From contig LR990067.1 of NCBI GenBank assembly GCA_905147135.1, forward strand, positions 2,790,001 to 2,854,000: DNA of 64,000 nucleotides, given 5' to 3'. The stretch comes from Blastobasis lacticolella. Lineage: Eukaryota > Arthropoda > Insecta > Lepidoptera > Blastobasidae. This document shows positions 52,642-63,736 of the stretch, piece by piece. The notes beneath the pieces are model-generated. The model had not been told where the DNA came from. It saw nothing but the letters and a program-made list of their open reading frames with translations, and made no database searches. Position 1 is the stretch's first letter. The number at the start of each line of letters is the position of its first letter. A program made the position numbers and the translations under genes.

Positions 52642-52930
52642 TACCAAGGATACCAAGCTTTTTCGCTGCAGTCTTTGCTTTGGATTCGATGTACTGACCG
52701 AAGTTGAGATTTGAAGATAGCTCAACCAAGAAGCTGGAACAGGAACATTACGAAAAGTTGGAGTTAGATGGAATGGACTCCTTTTGTCGGAAAACAAACA
52801 CGCCTGAGTTTTTGTTGCATTGAACGTCACCACATTGTCTTCACCCCATGAACTGCTTCGAGAGCTATGTCCAATCGGTCAACCATGGCCTCTCAACAAC
52901 ACTGAATATCGTCCCTGTTGGCTTTTGTCT
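52642..52930 (-). mobile_element. Non-LTR RT fragment (unit B copy)
   Basis: Counterpart of 41,640-41,960: VTFNATKTQACLFSDKRSPF, LTPTFRNVPVPASW, LQISTSVSTSNPKQ (the last in a shifted frame). It is now separated from the unit start by the SINE. Confidence 0.7.
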
Positions 52931-53394
52931 CTGACAGATATCTATCCGTTACCGCATCATGTGGCCCGCATGCCTGTTTGTCTGCCGTATTATATAAAAG
53001 AATATTTTTTTGCAGCGGGATTCATCGCGGTACCTCTAGCTTAGTGGTGACGCACATTTAAGACGATGCGCCGCGCGGCAACATCCGCAATCCAAGCTTG
53101 AAACGTTAGCTCTGATGGATGAATTTTTTCTAAATTTTTTGAATTTTCCCCATCGTGCATAGTGCGGCGCGATGTCAGTAGATGTCAACATGAGACGTCA
53201 CACTTGACTGTTTCTTTGTACCAACAGTTCGAATCTTTCCTCTTAATGTGACATAGTTCACATATAACGCATGTAAATGAAATAGGAAGTCGACCTGGTC
53301 AAAAAAAGTTTGACCACTGATGTGTAAGTCCCTCCCCTTTTTCTGATTCTGTAATACTCGTATTCTAGTTTCTATAGAGAAATGATAGTGCTCG

Positions 53395-53475
53395 TCGAGC
53401 TCTACATTTAGTATGATAGCTGTCAAACTTAAAACTGTAATAACTCTGAAACTATTGGCTCCATTGAGTTTTAAG
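53395..53475. repeat. Palindrome-bearing repeat unit (unit B)
   Basis: Counterpart of 42,415-42,515, with TGATAGCTGTCA. Confidence 0.7.
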
Positions 53476-53928
53476 GCGGTAGGATATCGCTTCTGCACAT
53501 TCTTATTCCTATATAAATGAACAGCATAATATGGTGACCATATAACAGAGTTACATTCCAGAACACTGCACATTAGGGAGCAAATAAATAAATGAAGCTA
53601 GTAGGTATTTTAAATTGTGTAGTGATACGAGCAACAAAGCCTAGTGTATGAGAGCATTTTTCGGTCATTGCATCGTAATGTGCAAGGCCTTTGACAACAT
53701 ATTTCCGTTCAAGTGGTATTTAGTATCTTATTAGTTTTCTTTTTTTTGTAAATGACATAACACTACTGATCGCTTGCAGAACATAAGGTTTTATTAAAAA
53801 ACACAGAATTAGTTTTAAGATGTATTAGAAATAAAAAATTGCGACTCATTACAAGTTGTGATGCGAAGTGGTTCAAAACCCTCGTTTGCTTAACAAAATG
53901 CTTAACATATATTTAATACGTAGAATTT

Positions 53929-54284
53929 GCTCTAACGGAACGTATAGGCGCTCTCGGCAACATCGTCCCCCTCGCTGAAAGGTCCTCCTTTCAGGGTTGT
54001 GATGAATCGGCAGGATGCAGGGGGCAGAGGTGGACCAATGGGCGGCAAATTATTCCTCTGGCGGTGGTGATGTCTCCCACGCATGAGGTGTAAACGGTGC
54101 ACGTGACCGAGCTGCCAACACAAGGGCGGTGTGTTGTCCTCTTGAAGGATCACTAAATCGCCAATATTTAATATTTGTTCGGAGATTGACTGCCACTTTC
54201 CTGGATTGCAGTTCGGCGATGGATTCTGATTGCCAGCGATCCCAGAAGTGCTTATAAAAACCGTACCTAGTACACTGCATCGAA
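53929..54284 (-). mobile_element. BEL/Pao pol C-terminal fragment (unit B)
   Basis: Counterpart of 43,005-43,360, with the same frameshift: HFWDRWQSESIAELQSRK, then VILQEDNTPPLCWQLGHV. Confidence 0.85.
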
Positions 54285-54790
54285 CTTTATAATTCTCAAC
54301 ATTTAGGTATTATCAAATGAAAGATCTAGAAAGAAGAGTAACGCCTGAGGAAGTCGCGACGGCTCTTGGCCATTACTATGGCTGGATCTCTTACTATAAT
54401 GGCTCCGCGATGAGTCAGCACATACACTCATAGTTCGCGCTATTTCTCTGATATTGCGCGCGAAACCACACTTGTGCTACCCGTGTGCATCGCGACGCAT
54501 AGCTTCAGACCTTTTTTTTTTAATTTTAGGCTATTCAGGCATTTGAACGCTATCTCATCTGGTGGTAAGAGACTCCAGCTTATTAAACAATCGTGCATTA
54601 TATGAAATAATACTTATTGCCCAACTAAGAAAAAAATATATAGGTAGCCTATTCTCACCCTGGCCCTTCTATGGGGATGCCATGGTGAAAATCTACTCTC
54701 ATCTGTTATGTAATGCAGCTACAATAATATGTCAACGGTGTCGTGCTAAATTATGACATTTTATAAAAGTCAAATGTAACTAGGTAGGTA

Positions 54791-55041
54791 GAGCTCGTCT
54801 AGTCTAAGATGACGCGCCCCACTACTTAGTTAGTTGATTTCGATGTGTGAGTGCAAATATTAATAACGACACTTCATCTGTGTGGGAGCCAATGAACGGC
54901 GCGTGCTCCGACGTTTGAATGTTACCGGCAACTGAATGACCAATTACAACGGCATTTGTATATGTATTGCGTACATATTTTAAACTCGCTTGTGTGCGTT
55001 AATGCGATAGTGGGGCGCGTCATTTTAAATTAGACGAGCTC
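54791..55041. mobile_element. 251-bp MITE in unit B, TA target duplication
   Basis: GAGCTCGTCTAGTCTAAGAT at the left and the inverse of GAGCTCGTCTAATTTAAAAT at the right, flanked by TA (54,789-54,790 and 55,042-55,043). Unit A shows the unoccupied site at ~43,868 with a single TA. It is in the opposite orientation to 3,763-4,013. Confidence 0.93.
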
Positions 55042-55449
55042 TACTAGGTTATTAAGCTAACGTTATATAGAAAAGTTAACTTTAAAATAAATGAAATATT
55101 CGACTCGCACTTGGTCGATTTACAGATGAGCGTATCATGCCCACATTCATTTTTAGGGGTTGGATCCGCGCCTGACAGGGATAATAGCTACACAACAACA
55201 AAAGTTTCATTAAAATTCATCCAATAGTTCCGGAGATTAGCAGGTACAAACAGCGAAACAAACTAAAAAACAAAAAAAAAATCTTAATCTATTGCTATTA
55301 TTCATTGACTTTGACTTTACCTTAATTTGTTTTTGTAATTATATTCATGTACAAACACACTTTTTACTGTTCAATTATACTATAGATGTTCACACCAGGG
55401 TTCTACCTTGAGCCCTCACTTAGTAGTAGCAGGTTGAAGTGAAAGTGGG

Positions 55450-55650
55450 CTATTCATATCTGCTAAAGAACCGACAACCGCTGGGGTAAACGAGTTCTTG
55501 AATGGAGACCGCGACTAGGCAAGCGTAGTGTGGGACGCCCTCCGACCAGATGGAGTGACGCTGCGAGTGGATGCTGGATGCGGCCGAAGGTGCATTGGCG
55601 CTGATTGACAGTGGCCTATGTCCAGCAGTGGACTATAGGCTGAGGATGAC
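55450..55650 (+). mobile_element. RTE-type 3' end fragment (unit B)
   Basis: Counterpart of 44,280-44,475, with a 12-bp deletion after GGAGTGACG. Confidence 0.8.
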
Positions 55651-56147
55651 AACGATGTTTGAAAGTATGATGCAGCATAAAGTGATGATTTGACATTGAT
55701 GAACCTAAGGTTCCTATCCTTGTCATCGTCATTCTAGCAGTCAATACAGGTTATAATACAAGTAATAATAGAAAGAAATAAAAGTAATACAAGAAACAAA
55801 ATAAGAAACAAAAAAATGATTTATTTTCCTCAAATTTATAGATAAGATCTTATTGGAATAATAAATATATCTTAGCCGTTGTTTAATCGATCATTTATTT
55901 CATCTCTTTGATGTTTCGGTTATGTAGTTGTACAAATATAATATTACCCTCCCCCATTATTTCTTCTCTCCTGCACTAGGCAGTGAAAATATAGGCCTAT
56001 TTCGATCACAATATTTAATAGGCGGCTGGTAAATACGTCTATTTTACCTTTTAGTCCGCCAATGTATTTAGTGCATAAAGCTTTAATACATAGATTACCT
56101 ACTCTTCCCGTATCGTTTTCCTCATTTTCAGGGCGCTCTCCTGCCTT

Positions 56148-57455
56148 TTAGTCTCTCTCAATCTCTGCCACACAATCGTTGTGAGTGAGGTCAATTATGT
56201 ACAGTCTTCTGCAATAGGTCGCTACTATTATGTGCCCACGGATAGTCTCAATCAATTCGATCTGATTTACTCGAATTCGGTCTAGGAATGCCATTATTCT
56301 CTCATTTCTTTTTATACCTTCCGAATTATCTAAATCTATGGTAAAATCTGGGTTAGTCCTTGGATTGATATCTTGAACACTGTTCATGTTGAGGTAGACG
56401 TTGATGCCAACTTTAGTGTCATTATATAAGACGGCTGCTATCAAATGTGACCCAAACAGGAGCGGCGTGGATATTAGCTTATAGTTACAGTGGCTTTCCG
56501 GGTTATATATTCGCCAAAATACACGGGGATCGCTTGAACTAAACCCTAATCTTTTCAGGTCTTCCATCGTTGTATGCGCTTCTCCATAAGAGTCACGTAC
56601 ATGATCCGTTGGAGTTGAGAAAATCGTTTTCATCTGCTTATCTTCAATCGTTGCTACATACATGTCATGCCCAAACAATCCCAGCACACGTAGTTTCCCA
56701 TCGACATATTTAACTGACAATATCCGATCAAGATTACTGTCAGCCAGTTCGCTGTCCTCGTAACTTACTTCTTTGCCTTTGATTATGATTTTCATCTTAC
56801 AAAATTTCACATCGTCGTTGTCTGAACCTAATTTGTGGTAAAATATTTCGTCGCCTACCAGGAACCATGATCGCGGATGACTAATGATGCAAGAAGGTTC
56901 AAAATCGATCGACATATCTTCGTTCGCTTTGGGTATGATTCGCACTTTTTTGTTCATCACCGACCTTTCGACAATTTCGAAGGCTATAACATCATCACTT
57001 TCAATGTAATTCGTAAATTTTAATCCATAGTATTTCCTTTCTATCTCCCGATGCGATTTTGTGTCAACATAGACAACAGTGCCGGCATTGCTTAAGTTAC
57101 TCGGTTTTAGAGGGAACGATATCACACCATTTTTAAGAAAATTTAGCAAAGACATTTTTATATTATCGTAAGGATATTGGGTGACGCGCACTTCTGCTTC
57201 TGACACTCTGTCCCATAGCAAAAAAGAGCGATACAGGTCTCTCCAAGACAGTCCTGACTTCCGCTGGCTATCTTCGTAAATATCCGGGTATTCTCGACGG
57301 CACACTCTCCTCCAGAACTCCTCCCCGAGATCGTTCACAACGCTCTGCCAGCGGAGAGAAACTTTGCTGAAGTTCTCGACGTCTTTCCCATTGACGTATT
57401 GCAACAACTCCCGAAGCATTTCATCTGGCAGGTGCTGTATTGTAGCTGATCCCAT
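56148..57455 (-). CDS. F-box protein, intact, 435 aa
   Basis: The longest intact family member and the only intact one in the tandem array. F-box at ~1-50 (SATIQHLPDEMLRELLQYV, NFSKVSLRWQSVVNDL, EEFWRRVC), linker (SGLSWRDLYRSFLLWDRVSE), then the beta-rich half (AGTVVYVDTKSHREIERK; VRIIPKANEDMSIDFEP; VKFCKMKIIIKGKEVSYE; NLDRILSVKYVDGKLRVLG; IELIETIRGHIIVATYC; RLYIIDLTHN). Relative to its relatives it has an insertion before the last repeat (GIKRNERIMAFLDRIRVNQ). The ATG at 57,455 is the conserved start; the frame is open upstream without an ATG. Intronless. Its unit A copy lost the first 127 codons. If unit C is complete it should carry another copy beyond the window. Likely SCF receptor; substrate unknown. 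Confidence 0.9.
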   Translation of the reverse strand: MGSATIQHLPDEMLRELLQYVNGKDVENFSKVSLRWQSVVNDLGEEFWRRVCRREYPDIYEDSQRKSGLSWRDLYRSFLLWDRVSEAEVRVTQYPYDNIKMSLLNFLKNGVISFPLKPSNLSNAGTVVYVDTKSHREIERKYYGLKFTNYIESDDVIAFEIVERSVMNKKVRIIPKANEDMSIDFEPSCIISHPRSWFLVGDEIFYHKLGSDNDDVKFCKMKIIIKGKEVSYEDSELADSNLDRILSVKYVDGKLRVLGLFGHDMYVATIEDKQMKTIFSTPTDHVRDSYGEAHTTMEDLKRLGFSSSDPRVFWRIYNPESHCNYKLISTPLLFGSHLIAAVLYNDTKVGINVYLNMNSVQDINPRTNPDFTIDLDNSEGIKRNERIMAFLDRIRVNQIELIETIRGHIIVATYCRRLYIIDLTHNDCVAEIERD

Positions 57456-57691
57456 GGTGTAATCACACAATATTACGGTATCGATGCCAGTAATCAACTG
57501 AAGAACATTTATTTGCAAAATAACGGTCTGATCCTTGCACACAACACAAACAACTTGATGTTTATTACTACTAATTTCCTTAATTACTTCATTAAGTTTA
57601 TATTTTCCTGGTCCACACTATAGCATAAACTAACACAAAATGCACGAATTTAACCAATAATGTTGCCTTACTATTAATAACCGAAGTGCAT

Positions 57692-57699
57692 TATCGATA
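57692..57699. promoter_or_regulatory. TATCGATA (DRE-like palindrome)
   Basis: A perfect TATCGATA lies 237 bp upstream of the ATG at 57,455, at the spacing where the other family genes have TATCGTTAT. Confidence 0.4.
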
Positions 57700-58545
57700 T
57701 CCATTCTTATCTTACTTTATTTATCACTTAACTATGCAGTATCACAGCCAAATGCCTACTACAGTCTTGTACAGCCTCATGCAAATGACGCATAGGCAAG
57801 GTGTGTGGGTGAAGAGCCTCATGAGTCATTACGGGCTGTGATCGTTTGTTGTATTCGCACTTTACTGTCCCAAATTATACGGTGTATTGCGGTCTACTGA
57901 CTATTTTTTTTTACATACTTGTTATACTTCAACGCGCTTCAAAAAGCCGAGCAACCATAATACGGGTGCCACTGATTGTCCCGCTAAGCTAATGGCCGAG
58001 AAAAGATATATAAATACAATAGATTATGAGGGCGCCAAAAAATGTTAAACATTGATAGATATTAGTTTGAACGTTAATTTGTTATTTTTAATTTACATTA
58101 TATTACAGGTAGATAGTTCCTTTATTTGTTACTAACCCCGCAATAACCGCGCGCTGTCCCACTAACCTTAAATCATATGATACCTAAATTGCAAACATGC
58201 ACATAACGAACATATTCTTTGCCAGTATAGAATCTTTTTGCTGACGGGAATATCTTTTATAATAAAAATATAACCTACTCTCAATTTCTAAGTTAATATA
58301 TGATATAATATATGTGTACTTCGTCATATTTTGCTAGTGATTATTTTAATATATATAAAAAACCATTCTATGTTAATTTAGGATCTGTAATTACTCGCCT
58401 GAAACACAGGGTATCATATTATCCTAGCTCAGGCAAAAAATATGTTTTATTTTTACCTTTTACGTGTGTTTTACATCTAAAATTGAAATGTATTTTACAA
58501 GATTTAATAAACTTTTTATTTATTATTATTATTATTTACTTACTA
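57700..58545. other. 5' flank of F-box gene, noncoding (unit B)
   Basis: Counterpart of 46,134-46,979. The empty site CCTACTACAGTCTTGTACAG lies at ~57,755. Confidence 0.55.
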
Positions 58546-58606
58546 CACCCAGACCCGTAACAAAAATTGAAGTTCATCATTTCAATTTATGATCGTAATC
58601 CTCTCC
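58546..58606 (-). mobile_element. SINE 3' remnant (unit B)
   Basis: Counterpart of 46,980-47,040. Confidence 0.65.
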
Positions 58607-58702
58607 TCTGCATAAGTAATCATTCTCAATGTAAGTAGTCATTGTTATTTGACGGCAGCAATAGATAACTCTTCTAGTGGACTCCACAACCTTGATAGAC
58701 TT

Positions 58703-59130
58703 GTAGCGACATCTATTGCTCCACTAGGGAAACTCAACGATACTCACATTACGAGTACACGAACACAAGGTTGGCAAGCATCCGCACATAGATGGCGCTA
58801 ACAATCCTACATCGCGCTAGAGAAATGCGCCAACTTCCACGGCATATATACAATTTCCGACGATCAACTGTTGGACCCTTGGTCCCCTGGTCACAACACC
58901 CGGCCAGGTGGGTAATTACCCTTTTCTACCTTCTCACCATCTTCGCTTGCCAACATTGGCGGCTACCATTATCCTGCACCGCCAAAGTGGTGACCCCGAC
59001 GTGGTCCTTACGTCTTCCCTATGTGACTCCCGCACACAGTAGTCACAGCCTTGACCATAGTCGGCACAACGCGTGCATCCTGGTCGATCACCTGCGGCAT
59101 CTCACTGTCCCCACTCAGTCTCGACTCTCC
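58703..59130 (+). mobile_element. Gypsy-type LTR/leader fragment (unit B)
   Basis: Counterpart of 47,137-47,560, with the same PBS-like TGGTGACCCCGACG. Confidence 0.5.
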
Positions 59131-59140
59131 TCGGTCTCAT

Positions 59141-59823
59141 GTCCCAAGAGGGACATCAACGGACACCCGATAACTGTCTGGGTAGGTGGTGAGCAGAAGG
59201 TTTAATGAAGAGGGATCACGGCCCACAACATCCGGTAAGTAGGTGGGTTCTGACACCAGTTGCGTGAGACCCATGGGCCAGAGAAAATTCATGGACGGTC
59301 CTCCCGGCCAGGTTAGTAGGACGGCTTGACCCTAGCCACTCAGTGTGGTGGCCGTTAAAGTCTCCTAGGACTACCAACTCGGCTGAAGGATACCGCTCAA
59401 GGCTTTGTCGGTAGCGCATTGTATGTGCTCGAAATACCGATTTGTCTCACCTACGCCGTGACGGTTGTTGTATAGGCATGCCTAGACACGGGATAGACTC
59501 TCCTGTTCTACGCACCACCATACCACAGATTCGTCACTTCATTCTATGGCATTAAAACGTCGACAGCAGATATCACCTCTGACGAATAGGCACACACCAT
59601 CGCGAGGTGTAAACCTGTGTTCCAACTTGTATCCAGGATAGTGGAGATACGAAGTGTCAGCCGGAGGTGAAATCTGTGTTTCCGTCAGGAAAAGTAACGC
59701 GGGCTTCGCCGTCTCTAGGTGGTGATGTACGGCGTTCAGATTGGAGTGTAGTCCCCTGATATTACAAAAGTCCACTCGAGTCTTAGCGTAGGTAGATAGC
59801 CGAGGCAAATTCCGTAGGCACAT
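59141..59823 (-). mobile_element. CR1/jockey-type endonuclease fragment (unit B)
   Basis: Counterpart of 47,570-48,255. An extra C near 59,270 (GAGACCCATGG versus GAGACCATGG) adds a frameshift not present in unit A. Confidence 0.85.
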
Positions 59824-59919
59824 GAAATATCAAATGACATGATAAAAAAAGTAAGAAATATTTAGCACTTAAATAACAAATTAGCAATCAAATGATAGAA
59901 CAAAATACCCACCCAATAC

Positions 59920-60590
59920 TTACTGCTCAAAGAATACGCTACTTAGCAATTTACGCTCTGCGTGAACGCTTGTATTATTAACATCAAGATGGAACGCCCG
60001 ATTCCAATAATGAATTACAACTTCTGGTCGCCCGAATAAGACACGAATTCTGTCTGTAATTAGTAGAGGCTTGGGGATACATAAATGGTACCTTACTGAG
60101 TAATTTGGGACAGTTAAAAAGTAAGTCACATCTGCAATATCGCGTCGGAAAGAAAATGGCATTAAATGGAATTTTTTACATAAATCGAAATATAGCTCCG
60201 ACTTATAATAAATTTAAGGTCTTTTGCACAGGTACTTCATAAACCTAATCTGAACACTTTCGAGTGTTGTTTTGTAAACGTCATAGATGGGATTCCATAT
60301 TTGAGAAGCGTACTCTAAGGTGCTTCTTACATATGCGCAATATAAGACTTTGAAAGTCTTAACGTTTTTAAAAATCCTTGAAAACGCATGAGAAAACTCA
60401 ATGACTTCAATGCCTTGGCAACAATGCTCTCAATGTGGTAATTATAGACCAATTTGTGGTCTAGTACAACACCCAAGTCTCTAATTGAAGTATCCCTAGT
60501 AATTGACTGGTTTCCAAGGAGATAGTTATACATAACAGGTATAGGTTTACGAGTAATCATTATAGTTCTATCGCTTATCCCGGCCTCTGC
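59920..60590 (-). mobile_element. Jockey-superfamily RT fragment (unit B)
   Basis: Counterpart of 48,352-49,060, missing 40 bp near 60,094. Confidence 0.75.
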
Positions 60591-61456
60591 CTTCTTCTCT
60601 ACTTCGTATGGTCTTCGGCATCCTCGCATCGTAAGCTGTTGGCTCTCGCATCCGACTTAGCGATGACAATCCATCGCTTCTTGGGTCGCCCACGTTGCCT
60701 CCTTCCTGATATCGGCAGGTTCAGGCACCTATTTCCCACGTATCCCTGAGGCTTACGCAATCCGTGACCAAACCAGCGCAGGCGAGCCTCCTCGATCATG
60801 TCCGCGATATCCTTCACGCCAAGACTGCCACGGATGTATTCATTACGTACTCGATCGAGCCGTGTAACTCCGCACATCCAGCGCACCATTTTCATTTCGT
60901 TGGCGTGAAGTTCGCGAACGTGTTTCTTCAGCACTGGCCATATCTCGCAGCCATAGAGCATCACAGGTCTAATTATACTCTTGTATATAAGCCTTTTAAG
61001 CTTGAGAGAGATTTTAGGAACACAGATGACTGCCGTGAGTTCCCGCCATTTGGTTCAGGCAGCATAGATTCGGAACTTGACATCGAGAGCGATATTGCCA
61101 GACTCGTGCATCACGGATCCGAGGTATTTGGATTTATCTGTTCTATTGACAGTTTCGATACCTATACGGATGGTGTCGGTATCCGCGCTGCAGCTGGCGA
61201 TATACTCTGTTTTGGCGACGTTCAGTTTCGAACCACCGTTTACTAGCACATCCTTCCACGTGTTTAGCCTGGTCTCGAGGCCCTGCCTAGGCTTGCTCAC
61301 CACTACGATGTCGTCAGCGTACATCATAAGCCAGGGAGGCATGTCCTGAATTTCTGCTGGGTGGGCATCGATCACAATGCAAAACAAGTAAGGGCTCAGC
61401 ACAGAACCCGGCTACAGCCCGGCTTGAAGCTGTATTGGCATTCCTGACGAAATCTC
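60581..61456 (-). mobile_element. RTE-type RT fragment (unit B)
   Basis: Counterpart of 49,055-49,930, with MYADDIVVVSKP and MCGVTRLDRVRNEYI. Confidence 0.88.
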
Positions 61457-61475
61457 TGGTCAATAATGCGTTCGA

Positions 61476-61646
61476 ATAGCATAGAGATCTTAATTTTGGG
61501 TGACAGCTGTCAAACTTAAAACTGTAATAACTCTGAAACTATTGGTCCTAAAACACTAGTTCCTGAAGAGAATTTATACTTCTCGTAGCGATCTACATTG
61601 TTGATGTCAGCTGTCAAGCTATAAACTGGAATAACTTCGAAGGATC
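61476..61646. repeat. Palindrome-bearing repeat, two units (unit B)
   Basis: TGACAGCTGTCA at 61,501-61,512 and the variant TGTCAGCTGTCA near 61,605. Confidence 0.8.
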
Positions 61647-62125
61647 GCTCACGAAAATTGTAGAAATTGTATGGTCTCTCTGAAAATTGTATAATTGTTT
61701 TTTGGTCGTGCCGGCCACTATTATTTTAGTCCAAAATGAATGGTATCCTTTTTGAATGTTTCACGTGTAAAAGTGTCGTAAAAGCTCTCTCTTGTAAATT
61801 TCTCGTGCGAACGTGGCCTAACTTGAAAAACCAGAATAACACCACCGTTTTCTTTGTTGTCACCGCGCGGTGCGCCGCGCAGTGCACTGCACTGCATGAG
61901 TGGGCATCGAGCCTAATATCAGGCGCCGAGCTAGCGGTTTTGAGAGCGTCTCAAAGATGCCAAGGTAGACGTTTCACGTGTAAACCAACCGTCGTGTGTT
62001 TCAACACAGCCCCGACGTTTTTCAAAAAGGATTTCGTCAACAATGTCTTTTCTATAAATTCAATTTTTTTTTAACTATTTCATAAATATTATTTACAATA
62101 AAACAATTACTTCTGTCATCATCAT

Positions 62126-62406
62126 TATCATGCTTTACCTACCAGAAACGCCTACTGCTGGGCATAGGCCTCCCCCAGAGCTGTCCACAAAAACTGGTCT
62201 TGTGCTTGTCTTTGTGCTTTCGGTATCCAGCTGGTACCTGCGATCGTTGGTACATCTTGTGGGAGGCCAACCTGCTTCGCCTCACGATACGTGGTCGCCA
62301 CTTGGGCAGTTTACTATTTTATCGGCCATCTGTTCTGCGAGTTATGTGCCTTGCCTTAAGCTTGGCAATCCTTCGTGCTATGTCGGAACTACATTATGTA
62401 CTTGTG
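62126..62406 (-). mobile_element. RTE-type 3' end fragment (unit B)
   Basis: Counterpart of 50,600-50,880. Confidence 0.8.
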
Positions 62407-62422
62407 AATTTCTATTCAGGAT

Positions 62423-63736
62423 TTATATAAGTGCGTTTGGAATGTTACGATAGCACGATCGTAGGATGTTTCTTACTTGTTTTGTTGTGTTCACGGATAA
62501 GGTAGCCTTACCTGATACTTTTATTAACTCGTACAATAACTCTTCACTCTGAAACGTAGTTTCAAGGTGGTATTTTTTAGATAAAGAATCTTTGACTGGG
62601 ATCTCTACAGCACACTCATTATGAGTGAGATCGATTATGTACAATCTAAAATCATTGATTGCTACTATTATGTGTCCACGAAGAGTTTCTATCACTTCGA
62701 ACTGACCTAATAAGCCTTTTCCGGAAGTTTTGATTTTTATAGTCAAATTTTCATTTTGAATAACATGATTCATATTGAGGTAGAATTTGATTTCATGTGT
62801 TAAGTTACCTGCTAAAAAATTAGGCCCATTCACGACTCGCCACAGTATTAGATCATCAAATACTTCGTCGTTTGTCGAGGTTTTGATTATGCACATCCGA
62901 TGAAGGTCGCACTACCTAAAAACGAATCTCGTAAAATATTCCATAATTTCATACACATCCACATGAGAGCGGTATGGACGCTCGTTTAAAGAATAAGTAA
63001 TCTTCATTTGCTTATTATCAATTGTTACTATCAATATATCGTTCTGGTTTTTTCCCAGAACATATATTTTCTCACCGATATATCCAACGGACCATATCAA
63101 GTCAAGATCGTTGTCACCCAGTTCGCTATGTTCGTAGCTCACTTTTTCACCTTTGACTGTAATTTTGATCTTGCAAAACTTTAGCTTGCGTTCCTTTTTA
63201 TCAAATTTATTTAAAAAAATTCATCGCCCACGAGAAGCCACGATCGCATCTCACCAAAGCGATAATAAGGTTCAATATCGATCGACATATCTTCGTTCGC
63301 TTTGGGGATGATTCGCACAGTAACCTTGGGTCTTTCGTATATTTCCAATGCTGTAACATCATCTCTTTCACTATACTTGATAAAGCCGAATCCGTAGCAT
63401 TTCTTTTCTATCTCATAGCCTAATTTTACGTTAAATTAAATAACAGTATCTGTACAATATGAAGACATTGAATATAAGAGAAAGGATATAATACAATTTT
63501 TTTAAAAATTCATCAAGAATGGATGTAAATTATCGTACGGGTACGGGGTGACTCTAACTTTCTGATACTGTTTCCCATAGCGAAAAAGAGCGATACAGAT
63601 CTCTCCAAGACAGACCCGACTTCCGACGGCTATCTTCGTAGATGCGTGGGTATTCTTGAGAACACAGTCTTTTCCTGAATTCTTCTCCGAGATTGTGCAC
63701 AACCCTCTGCCAGTGGAGCGAAACTTTGCTGAAGTT
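62423..63736 (-). pseudogene. F-box pseudogene, unit B
   Basis: Counterpart of 50,897-52,207. It shares the TAG after FVFR, the TAA in the TVIYF region, the read-through C-terminal extension and the truncated start. It differs in two lesions: after EIYER the frame is still good here (RPKVTVRII) where unit A has a deletion, whereas a T-run in the DEFFFN region (~63,210-63,222) has lost bases here but not in unit A. Confidence 0.9.

Larger units (their letters stand above)
52208..63736. repeat. Tandem amplicon unit B (11.5 kb)
   Basis: A head-to-tail copy of unit A, very similar by eye (few substitutions per kb over 57.5-63.7 kb). Size differences are explained by a SINE (52,404-52,641) and a MITE (54,791-55,041) present in B, 381 bp present in B's F-box gene, and 40 bp (near 60,094), ~12 bp (55,560) and ~20 bp (53,683) absent from B. 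Confidence 0.95.

Noticed and set aside
5381..57542. F-box ORF starts upstream of the conserved MGS methionine at 15,378, 35,830 and 57,542
   Set aside because: These positions are GTG or TTG codons, not ATG; the conserved ATG in the MGSATIQ context is a better start. Only the copy at 6,691 has a true upstream ATG.
41491..63736. Units A and B as two haplotypes wrongly joined in the assembly
   Set aside because: The junction sequence is present twice and a third unit starts, with different insertions in each; a true tandem array is likelier, though long reads are needed to exclude an artefact.
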